Shown here: positions 17,452 to 24,221 of the stretch, piece after piece
How positions within the stretch are numbered: position 1 is the stretch's first letter
Layout: each line of letters begins with the position of its first letter
Assembly: GCA_038040445.1 (NCBI GenBank)
Contig: JBBPIG010000010.1
Span: 124,001-188,000, forward strand
DNA length: 64,000 nt
Direction: 5' to 3'
Origin: Acidobacteriota bacterium
GTDB taxonomy: Bacteria; Acidobacteriota; Blastocatellia; UBA7656
Made by a program: the position numbers and the translations under genes
Notes under the pieces: model-generated
Told to the model about the DNA's origin: nothing
Seen by the model: the letters and a program-made list of their open reading frames with translations, nothing else
The model's database searches: none

Positions 17452-18054
17452 TTACCATCGGCGATTGCCGCCGAATTGGCGGTAACCCTGCTCGTACCCT
17501 CGACGGAATCCCTCGCGATACGCTGCGTTGCCGGATCTATAATGGCTGGAGTTATTCGGATTGGCCGACCTGCGATCGCGAAGATCCTCCTGTCCTCGGT
17601 CCAATCCGTCACGAAAGCCCTTCTGCACTTCGCTGTTGTTGGAGCCTCCGCCGTAACCACCGTAGTTCCCGTAGCCGCCGCCATTATTACCGTAGCCGCC
17701 GTAGTTCCCGTAGCCGCCGCCATTGTTACCATAGCCGCCGTAGTTCCCGTAGCCGCCGCCATTATTACCGTAGCCGCCGTTCGGGTAGGTCCTGGGATAC
17801 ACGGAGCGACTTCTCGCTCGCTCTCGCTGCCACGCCAACTGACGAGCGCGTTCAATCGCGCGGGCGCGCTCAATCTGCTGCCGGCGAGCCCAATCGCCGC
17901 GGTCCCGGTTCCGATCTCGTTGATCACTCCGATCCCAACGACGATTGCGATCTTGAGCCTGCGCCGTGGTCCCTGTAGCGATCCCAATGCTGAACAGGAA
18001 AACGAACGCCAGGGCCGCTCCAGTCGTCACTCTTTTTACTCGACTTAACTTCAT
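17452..18054 (-). CDS. Secreted glycine/tyrosine-rich tandem-repeat protein
   Basis: A 200-residue exported protein. The ATG at 18054 is eight bases after GAGGGGG and gives a signal peptide ending TTAQAQ. A very arginine-rich stretch follows (RDRGDWARRQQIERARAIER). Residues about 92-140 are tandem GGYGNNGGGYGNY blocks encoded by a 39-bp DNA repeat. The C-terminal 60 residues (VQKGFRDGLDRGQEDLRDRR and REGFRRGYEQGYRQFGG) share the FRRGYExG motif with the convergent gene at 16568. Opposite-strand frames over the repeat are open but lack a plausible start. Function is unknown; the low-complexity core suggests a structural or surface role. Confidence 0.72.
   Translation of the reverse strand: MKLSRVKRVTTGAALAFVFLFSIGIATGTTAQAQDRNRRWDRSDQRDRNRDRGDWARRQQIERARAIERARQLAWQRERARSRSVYPRTYPNGGYGNNGGGYGNYGGYGNNGGGYGNYGGYGNNGGGYGNYGGYGGGSNNSEVQKGFRDGLDRGQEDLRDRRSANPNNSSHYRSGNAAYREGFRRGYEQGYRQFGGNRRW
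17661..17778. repeat. 39-bp tandem repeat, three copies, coding for GGYGNN/GGGYGNY
   Basis: CGTAGTTCCC begins at 17661, 17700 and 17739, an exact 39-base period with only single-base differences between copies. The unit is a multiple of three, so copy-number change by slippage would keep the frame. Confidence 0.9.
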
Positions 18055-18351
18055 ACTCAAGTCCCCCTCATTTCGTTCACTTAGGAGTTCTCCCCACCTT
18101 GTCCGATACTCCGCTTACTAGGATTACAATTCCCGGCCCAAAGGTGGCCCGAGGGACCCAAAGAAGTTGCTGGGGTCGTCTCATAGTACTAATTGCCCGC
18201 GGAGAAGGCTGAAGGAAGGAAAGGCGGAGCGGCCTAGTTAGTAGACATTTGTTTCAAGGTTTTCTCAACCACGGGATTTCACGATTTACTAGCTCATAAC
18301 GGAGAATGAACGGTAGTACGCGGATAACTATGAGTCAGGTTGAGCCATTTG
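18055..18351. other. Promoter-side spacer of the glycine/tyrosine-rich gene, no gene seen
   Basis: About 300 bases with no convincing coding frame, repeat or hairpin. It separates two minus-strand secreted-protein genes. Confidence 0.35.
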
Positions 18352-19494
18352 TTAGGGCGCGACTGAAGGCGCGGTGAGCAAGACGACATCCCAAGCCCAT
18401 CGTCCCACATGGGCTCCGCGTAAATCATAGACTTTGCCTCGATACTGGAAGCGATTTCCGTAGCGGTCGGTACGTTTCGACTCTTTGTAGTCGAGATCAA
18501 TTCCGCTCACTCCCAGCGACCGCAATGAGTGCAACTCGCTGGACTCTGAGATACCGTTGTGATTCACATCTTGCCAGAGGACGAGCGAAGAGTAGATGGT
18601 GTCTCTCTTGTCGATCCTCCCATCGTTGTTTCCGCCGCTGGCTTGTTTGTCAAATACAGCGAGGGCGAGAAATCCATTGAACGGTTCTGTAGATCGCGGC
18701 TGTGGCGTAAAGTTGCCAAACAACTCTCTCCCACTATCGATGCGGCCGTTGCCGTTACGGTCCAGCGCCAACCAGGCGTCATCACCCGGCGCAGTCCAAG
18801 AGAGTCGCTCGCGAGTACCGTCACCACCCATATCGAAGAAAACGCCTCCGGCCGCATCAGTTAAATTGAATCCATTCCCATTGAGGTCGATCACTATGGG
18901 GGTGGGGTAGCAACAGCACTCTTCATAGTCCCAAGACGTTCCTGGCGGACAACCGGTCGACCCCCACCGGCAAGGGTCAAAATTGTACAAACATGCCCCT
19001 GATTCCGCGGGCCAGTAAGGACTGCAAGCAGATGGACACCAACAGTCGGAATCACTCCAGTCCGTCGACCCGTCACAATCGTTATCCTTATTATCAGTGC
19101 AATTCTCGTAGGCCCCGGGATGTATGTTGTAATCGTCATCCCTACAATCATTACCCCCACAGTTTACGTCGAGGAATCCATCATTATCAAAATCACACTC
19201 AGGGCAACTCTCATCAATTGTGTCTTGTATTGTGCAACTCGCGCCTCCAAGACGGGTGCACATGACGTCACCTTCATGCGGCTTGACCGTCCCATGTGCA
19301 AAAAGATTCCAAACTCTGTGCGGGTAGTCTCCATAAGGGCCGTTCGGCTCACATTGACAGAGCGTTTCCTCAATGGTGCGTGTGTAACAACCGACACGCG
19401 ATGGTGAGCCCCGCCCATAAGAGTAGGCAAGCTTGTTCGCCGAGCTGAGGCCCAGGGCGGTCAGTACTGCTAGGCACATGAGTGTTTTCTTCAT
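18352..19494 (-). CDS. Secreted calcium-binding protein with MopE-like metal-binding motif and EF-hand/dockerin-like repeats
   Basis: A 380-residue exported protein. The signal peptide is [20 protein letters not shown]. Cysteine-rich segments follow, including [20 protein letters not shown] and [20 protein letters not shown]; the latter fits the MopE-like putative metal-binding motif. The C-terminal half has calcium-loop signatures: [44 protein letters not shown] and [13 protein letters not shown]. Calcium binding is inferred from these loops. The protein is probably extracellular and stabilised by calcium and disulphides. It lies downstream of, and on the same strand as, another secreted protein and an AraC-type regulator, which may form one transcription unit. 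Confidence 0.75.
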   Translation of the reverse strand: MKKTLMCLAVLTALGLSSANKLAYSYGRGSPSRVGCYTRTIEETLCQCEPNGPYGDYPHRVWNLFAHGTVKPHEGDVMCTRLGGASCTIQDTIDESCPECDFDNDGFLDVNCGGNDCRDDDYNIHPGAYENCTDNKDNDCDGSTDWSDSDCWCPSACSPYWPAESGACLYNFDPCRWGSTGCPPGTSWDYEECCCYPTPIVIDLNGNGFNLTDAAGGVFFDMGGDGTRERLSWTAPGDDAWLALDRNGNGRIDSGRELFGNFTPQPRSTEPFNGFLALAVFDKQASGGNNDGRIDKRDTIYSSLVLWQDVNHNGISESSELHSLRSLGVSGIDLDYKESKRTDRYGNRFQYRGKVYDLRGAHVGRWAWDVVLLTAPSVAP

Positions 19495-19589
19495 AGGCCT
19501 CCTTTGATCACACTTCGTGCGTCTAGTTCACCAGGAACAAGCGGCACGTTGACGGACGAAGTTAGGTTTCAGCGATCTCTAATGTCGGA

Positions 19590-20252
19590 CTACTCGATGG
19601 GAATCCATCTGCGAGGATTGTTGGGATCTCGGCGCATTTCTTGACCGCTCCCCCATGCTGTGTCGTCGTCAAAGACAATTAGCTCTAGGCTGATCCGCAC
19701 GTGATTGACATTTCCGAGCGGGATTCTTTCTTCCAGGTGTCGCTTAAGCTCGGTGTAAAGCTCGTCGGAGACTCCGAAAGCCGCCGTCTCATTCTGCTTG
19801 AGTGGTTCCACTCCCTGCACGTTGCCGGGGTCATTGAGACCGACGCCATAATGCATGGGGCAAATCAACAAACGGCCTCCATTGGACTCGGTGTCGGGAA
19901 ATATGAGAAACAGGTCTATCTTGAGGATTCGCTTTTTCGAAAGGTTCTTGACCTTGAAAGAAAGGCCTTTTAGCCATTCCGTATCGGCGTTAATTCCGCG
20001 ACTGAGGTTGGCGGCCTTGCCATTGATCTGGAGGTCTACTAGTTCTACCGGCTGGTTCTGATATGTTATCCCTTGATCGACAACTTTTCTCTTCTGTCCG
20101 ACAACTTCAGCTTGCTGTCCTGGAGTGACGATTGTCTCGACGCCTCTACGACCGCTGGCTGACCATGCGGTTACCGTCAATAGTACCACGCTCGCAAGAA
20201 CGACGACATGAAGTCGGGAATTGAAACTTCTCATTGGCGCTCGCTGATTCAT
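19590..20252 (-). CDS. Exported protein of unknown function (acidobacterial type)
   Basis: A 220-residue protein. The ATG at 20252 has GGAG six bases upstream and gives a signal-like N-terminus MNQRAPMRSFNSRLHVVVLA followed by SVVLLTVTAW. The mature part, LVDLQINGKAANLSRGINAD then WLKGLSFKVKNLSKKRI and IDLFLIFPDT, looks like an all-beta domain. The C-terminal HVRISLELIVFDDDTAWGSG and DPNNPRRWIPIE are highly hydrophilic. I recall similar uncharacterised proteins in Blastocatellia, but no function is known. It lies between an AraC-type regulator gene and the MopE-like protein gene, all on the minus strand. Confidence 0.6.
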   Translation of the reverse strand: MNQRAPMRSFNSRLHVVVLASVVLLTVTAWSASGRRGVETIVTPGQQAEVVGQKRKVVDQGITYQNQPVELVDLQINGKAANLSRGINADTEWLKGLSFKVKNLSKKRILKIDLFLIFPDTESNGGRLLICPMHYGVGLNDPGNVQGVEPLKQNETAAFGVSDELYTELKRHLEERIPLGNVNHVRISLELIVFDDDTAWGSGQEMRRDPNNPRRWIPIE

Positions 20253-20411
20253 AAGTATCTCCAGTGGAATCAGGAACCTCTCGATTCTGCGACCCAGTAT
20301 CTTCCAAGCGTAGGTTGAATGCAAGGAAAAACAAGTGGCCGATCTTACTATACGTGGCGAATCGTCCTACTTCTGTTTCTCTATTAGCATTGCTCCAAAT
20401 TAGAGCGAGGT

Positions 20412-20738
20412 TTAGACCGAGATACCGTTGGCTCTATAGCGGGAGGGTGTTGTGCCGTATGCCTTCTTGAATTCTCGGACGAAATGACTGCGGTCTTGCA
20501 GTCCGACGCTTGCTCGCACCTCCTTTACGCTTAGAGAGGTGCTTTCCAAGAGGTTGCGGGCCTTTTCCATTCTGCGAACCTGGAGGTATCGCCACGGCGC
20601 AATCCCGGTCTGAGTCCTGAACAGGTGGCACATTCGGGAGCGAGAGAGGCGAACCGAGCCGGCGATGGCATCGAGAGTTAGTTGTTGGTCAAGATTAGAT
20701 TCTATGTACTCCACCATCTTTTGAACTTTCCAAAGCAT
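20412..20738 (-). CDS. Stand-alone AraC-type DNA-binding domain regulator
   Basis: A 108-residue protein made almost entirely of the AraC/XylS double helix-turn-helix, with no sensor domain. Helix-turn-helix 1 is LTLDAIAGSVRLSRSRMCHL; the second is VKEVRASVGLQDRSHFVREF, ending KKAYGTTPSRYR, the family signature. I chose the ATG at 20738 because GGAGG lies six bases upstream; the ORF is open nine codons further. Two secreted-protein genes follow on the same strand. A second regulator of the same build lies at 53372-53704, also directly upstream of secreted-protein genes. The ligand and operator are unknown. Confidence 0.82.
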   Translation of the reverse strand: MLWKVQKMVEYIESNLDQQLTLDAIAGSVRLSRSRMCHLFRTQTGIAPWRYLQVRRMEKARNLLESTSLSVKEVRASVGLQDRSHFVREFKKAYGTTPSRYRANGISV

Positions 20739-21107
20739 CGATTGCCTCCGCGCACGTTTTGGCAACCTAACTTAGCGCGTTGATTCACCGCTGGGAAGTT
20801 TGTCTATGTAGTCCCAGTTGAGGTAGTAACTGCTCCGATTGTACTCCATCAGCCTGAAGAAGCAAGAGCGCTTTGGTGGTTCGCGATTAGCAGTCTGTTT
20901 GAAGCGAAACGCTAAAAGAGTTTGGTCACGTAGAGAGACAGGCTTTTCAGAGGTCTACCCAGTTGAGCTTCAGAATGAAGTATCTTGCGGAAAGCTGAAA
21001 AGCTTGATTTGTACCTTCAGAAATGCAGTTCAGCTTGGCTAACAATCGTTGCCGATGGCAACGGCACAGATCATCAATCGCTGATGTTAGAGAGGCTTTC
21101 AGGCTGG
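20739..21107. other. Intergenic region, no convincing gene
   Basis: A 67-codon frame on the plus strand (20839-21042) has no ribosome-binding site and a composition unlike neighbouring proteins. No repeat or hairpin was found. The region probably holds the promoter of the AraC-type gene. Confidence 0.4.
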
Positions 21108-22274
21108 TTACTTAATCAATCCTTCATACTTCGCAAGCGTCGCCGGTAGCGGATCGACGCCCAGCTCGCCGCGTAGCATCTTTCGCAAGCCGTCGAACTG
21201 CTCGATCGCCGCCGCCCGATTCCCCGATTGCACGTGCGCTTCCATTACGCTGCAATGCACGTCTTCCTGATACGGGTCGCGCGCCAGGAACATCTGCCCG
21301 TAGCGAATCACAAGTTCGTGATCGTTGCGCTCACCGTGATAAGCGATCAGCTCCTTGAGCGCCTCGAGATAAAGATCGCGATAGTAGCTCTGAAGCTCCT
21401 CGATCCAGTTGTAATAAAACTCTTCCAGAAAATCGCCGCGGTACAGCTTGGTTGCCTGCGTCAGAAGCTCGGCCGCCCCGTCCGCCGCGCCGCTTCGCCG
21501 AGCCTCGCGCGCATCGGCGAGCAGCCGCTCGAATTCTTCCGTGCCCAGCCTGTACCGGTATTGCGCGTTCAGCGAGTACGCTCCCTCGCGATAGAGCACG
21601 AAGTCCTTCTTAACCACCTGTCCGCTGTTCAGCGCTTTTCTGAGGTGCGAGATCGTCGGGTGAAAGTTCTTGGCGACCGCGTCTTCACCGGCGTCCGACC
21701 AGAACAGCTCTACCAGCGATTCCTTTGGCGCGCGATGATTGCGGCGGGAGCACAGATAGCAGAGGATGTGCAGCGCCTTCGAAAGACGCCACGCTTCTTT
21801 TTCCATGCCTGATGGATCGCGAAAAACCATCGGGAGATTGTTAAAGATGGTCCCGCCGAAAATGCCCGCGGCTCGAAGCGCGTCGAAGTCGGCAGGAGCC
21901 GGCATGCGATGAAAGACTACGAAGACGTTGACCGCGCTCGAGTCGGGAAGCGTGTTGAGCAGCCAGGCCAGCTCAGGATCGAAGCTGCGAATGCCGGTCG
22001 AATCGGCTCCGGTGAGGACGACCCCCTCTTCCCCTGTGTAAGTGAGGGCGTCGGCGCCGGTCAGCACCACACCGTCGGCGCCAGTCAGCACGACTCCATC
22101 CGCGCCGGTGAGCACCACGCCGTCGGCGCCGGTCAGCACTACGCCATCCGCGCCGGTCAACACTACCCCTTGCCCCGGGGTAAAGGAGATACCCGCGAAT
22201 GCGCTGATCGAGGATTGTAGAATTAGGAGTACGGAAAAGAGAATTACGAGGGCTGGGGAGTCCGCTTTTCTCAT
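21108..22274 (-). CDS. Chimera: signal peptide, VVLTGADG repeats and S8-propeptide-like region fused to a BTAD transcriptional regulator domain
   Basis: A 388-residue protein with two unrelated halves. Residues 1-27 are a signal peptide (MRKADSPALVILFSVLLILQ). Residues 33-90 are six to seven copies of VVLTGADG. Residues 95-150 (FDPELAWLLNTLPDSSAVNV and FVVFHRMPAP) resemble the start and inhibitor-like propeptide of acidobacterial S8 serine peptidases. At residue 150 (DNA about 21825) the sequence switches to a SARP-type winged helix (WRLSKALHILCYLCSRRNHR, SLVELFWSDAGEDAVAKNFH) and a BTAD TPR domain, complete to the C-terminus. No peptidase catalytic residues are present. A secreted DNA-binding regulator makes little sense, so a deletion fusion of two genes is likely. 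Whether it is expressed is unknown. Confidence 0.8.
   Translation of the reverse strand: MRKADSPALVILFSVLLILQSSISAFAGISFTPGQGVVLTGADGVVLTGADGVVLTGADGVVLTGADGVVLTGADALTYTGEEGVVLTGADSTGIRSFDPELAWLLNTLPDSSAVNVFVVFHRMPAPADFDALRAAGIFGGTIFNNLPMVFRDPSGMEKEAWRLSKALHILCYLCSRRNHRAPKESLVELFWSDAGEDAVAKNFHPTISHLRKALNSGQVVKKDFVLYREGAYSLNAQYRYRLGTEEFERLLADAREARRSGAADGAAELLTQATKLYRGDFLEEFYYNWIEELQSYYRDLYLEALKELIAYHGERNDHELVIRYGQMFLARDPYQEDVHCSVMEAHVQSGNRAAAIEQFDGLRKMLRGELGVDPLPATLAKYEGLIK
22005..22170. repeat. 24-bp tandem repeat coding for VVLTGADG
   Basis: Plus-strand units of about 24 bases (for example GCGCCGGTCAGCACCAC) are repeated about six times with alternating synonymous variants (GTCGGC versus ATCCGC), plus one divergent copy (LTYTGEEG). 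The unit keeps the reading frame of the chimeric gene. Confidence 0.9.
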
Positions 22275-22461
22275 CTGTCCTGCCTTCTCACTTGTCCACA
22301 TTCACAGGATTTTTGTTCTTAAACCCGTCCTTGTTGGACTTGGTCATTATTAATGGCTGGCCTTGAAAAAACCTTGAAGGATTCTTGAGGCAGACCGTTT
22401 GACCCCTAACCCCGAGACTACGTGCTTTAACGGCAACGATATACGGCTCATTAGGAGGCCT

Positions 22462-23271
22462 ATGCTAGACTGGCTGCAGGCTATGCATACGAAACATCGA
22501 GCATATCTTTCTGGCACTACAGTAGTGGTAATCCGCACGCCAGGGGAGATGGTCATAGGGGCAGACAGCATAGTGGTGGCAAAGACAGAGTTTGGTTCAT
22601 ATGGCGAAACAATGTGCAAGATCATACCCGTCGGCAATCTTGTATTTTTTGCTGCGGCCGGATTGATCGGAGATAGCGATGGAGTCTTCAATGCGTATCA
22701 AATAGCCTTGGAGTGCGGCAACGTAAGCCGTAGAACCCTAGATACAGTCAACTCCTTTGAAAGCGCGGTGAAGCCTCCCCTCATAGCCGCATTAGAAGAC
22801 ATACGACAGAAAGCAATTGGTCCCGTAATAAACAACACGCGTGCCCTCGAAACGGTTTTTATCAGCTTGGAGAACGACGTTCTTTCATATCACCTTAGCA
22901 ACTTTATCCTAACGCTCGATGAAGCAAACCTTATTTCGTTAGACCTCAAACGAGTTAATTGCCCTCCCGATTGCAAGGATGGCGTTGGCTTAAGCACCCT
23001 TGGGCTAACGACGCACATAGCAGAGTACTTTCCCCGTAACCACAGCAGGGCTGATCTTCCAACCGTTGACAAAGCTGAATTAGTTCGTCAGCTCATTCAA
23101 CTTGAAATTGATAATGCAGCCGATGGAGAGGTGGGAGGAACAATAGTCATTCTACGCCTAACCCAAGGCGGCGCTCAGTGGATTCGAAATGAAGGGGTTT
23201 CTCCAGACCTGATTGCGAAAGGTAAGCGACACAAAACAGCCAAAACGAGAGTTAGGCCCCGTCGAAGATAG
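22462..23271 (+). CDS. Proteasome-like Ntn hydrolase (stand-alone, uncharacterised)
   Basis: I read this as a member of the proteasome beta/HslV fold group. SGTTVVVIRTPGEMVIGADS fits the start of a mature beta subunit. Counting the first Thr after Gly as position 1, Asp falls at position 17 exactly as in HslV, and Lys (GETMCKI) at 35, close to Lys33. FFAAAGLIGDSDG matches the family 'aaaGl..D' strand. The C-terminus has GGTIVILRLTQGGAQWI. From the ATG at 22462 a propeptide of about 18 residues would precede the Thr. AGGAGG lies only three bases before this ATG, which is short; an upstream start at 22399 is possible. No ATPase or partner subunit is nearby. Substrate and assembly state are unknown. 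Confidence 0.6.
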   Translation: MLDWLQAMHTKHRAYLSGTTVVVIRTPGEMVIGADSIVVAKTEFGSYGETMCKIIPVGNLVFFAAAGLIGDSDGVFNAYQIALECGNVSRRTLDTVNSFESAVKPPLIAALEDIRQKAIGPVINNTRALETVFISLENDVLSYHLSNFILTLDEANLISLDLKRVNCPPDCKDGVGLSTLGLTTHIAEYFPRNHSRADLPTVDKAELVRQLIQLEIDNAADGEVGGTIVILRLTQGGAQWIRNEGVSPDLIAKGKRHKTAKTRVRPRRR

Positions 23272-23533
23272 GCGGCACTTTCATGTTCTGCTTACGATTT
23301 GTTGCGTTGGTAGAGAGATTATTTTGCGCGTGAAGTCGAAAAACGGGGGAGCGACAGTTTCGCGACAGGCATGCAAGTTTGCTCGATCAAATGCCTCCCG
23401 AAGCGGGTGGTTTCCTACACTTGAGGTGGTCGGGTGGAATCCTTTCACCTCCGAAAGCCGCGATGGCATATTGAGGTCATCCCAAAGCGGTCCATGAAAT
23501 CTGACGATCCAATGACCCATATATCGTAAAGCT

Positions 23534-24037
23534 ATGACCACCATGCAGAACGATCCCAATCCGAAGCCAAAGTCAGGTGGCCGGACGAAGTTGGTAGTCA
23601 TCACCGTTGGGCTACTGGCGCTGGTTGGCCCCCTTGTTTTGTTAGTATGGCTTAACTCGGATTACTCGGACGGGACCGATCCGACGGTTATTAATCCCAC
23701 GAGGCCGCCGGTTAGTTCCCCGCAGACCGGGCGATCAGCGGCCTCGATTAGTGTGGGGGATACCAAGAGGATTCGAGTGGGTAATCCTGCTAGCCGCCGG
23801 GATATGCCCGTGTTCATCACGAAGGAGGCGCTCATAAGATTCTTGCGGGCGCTTGACCAGAACGATAGCGCAGGCATGATGGCTACTTTGCCCGAGACCT
23901 TCCGAGTAGACGACTATACGCCCGTTAGGGTCGTTGATAGCGATTCGATTGGAAATGGTCTCTACAACATATCTATTCTTTTAGGTCCACAAAAGGGCCG
24001 CACCGGATGGGTCCTGGATATAGACCTCAGGGACTGA
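23534..24037 (+). CDS. Single-pass membrane-anchored protein of unknown function
   Basis: A 167-residue protein: a short polar N-terminus, one membrane helix (LVVITVGLLALVGPLVLLVW), a proline/threonine/serine-rich linker (INPTRPPVSSPQTGRSAASI), then a compact C-terminal domain starting at about residue 90 (PVFITKEALIRFLRALDQND). Topology is probably N-in with an extracytoplasmic domain. I do not recognise the family. It follows the Ntn hydrolase gene on the same strand after a 260-base gap in which I see nothing. Confidence 0.5.
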   Translation: MTTMQNDPNPKPKSGGRTKLVVITVGLLALVGPLVLLVWLNSDYSDGTDPTVINPTRPPVSSPQTGRSAASISVGDTKRIRVGNPASRRDMPVFITKEALIRFLRALDQNDSAGMMATLPETFRVDDYTPVRVVDSDSIGNGLYNISILLGPQKGRTGWVLDIDLRD

Positions 24038-24221
24038 ATCCGCCGTCAAGGTACCAACGTCCGCTCTAGAGAATTGGGAAAGGTACTTGCCTAAAGACCG
24101 CTGACGACCAACTCAACATTCGGACAGGACTCCGCAGCGCCTCGGCCAGCGACCCTCGGAAACGCCTCTCACTGTTCGATAAAAGGCCGGTCGCGTCGTA
24201 ACCAGGGCGGCGTGTTGGCAA

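Noticed and set aside
17476-18048. 190-codon plus-strand frame opposite the glycine/tyrosine-rich gene
   Set aside because: Its valine/alanine repeats (VVPVAAAIITVAA) are the antisense of the GGYGNN repeat. The minus-strand frame has a signal peptide and a strong ribosome-binding site.
22005-22170. Possible CRISPR-like direct repeats of about 24 bp
   Set aside because: Units are contiguous with no unique spacers and encode VVLTGADG in frame.
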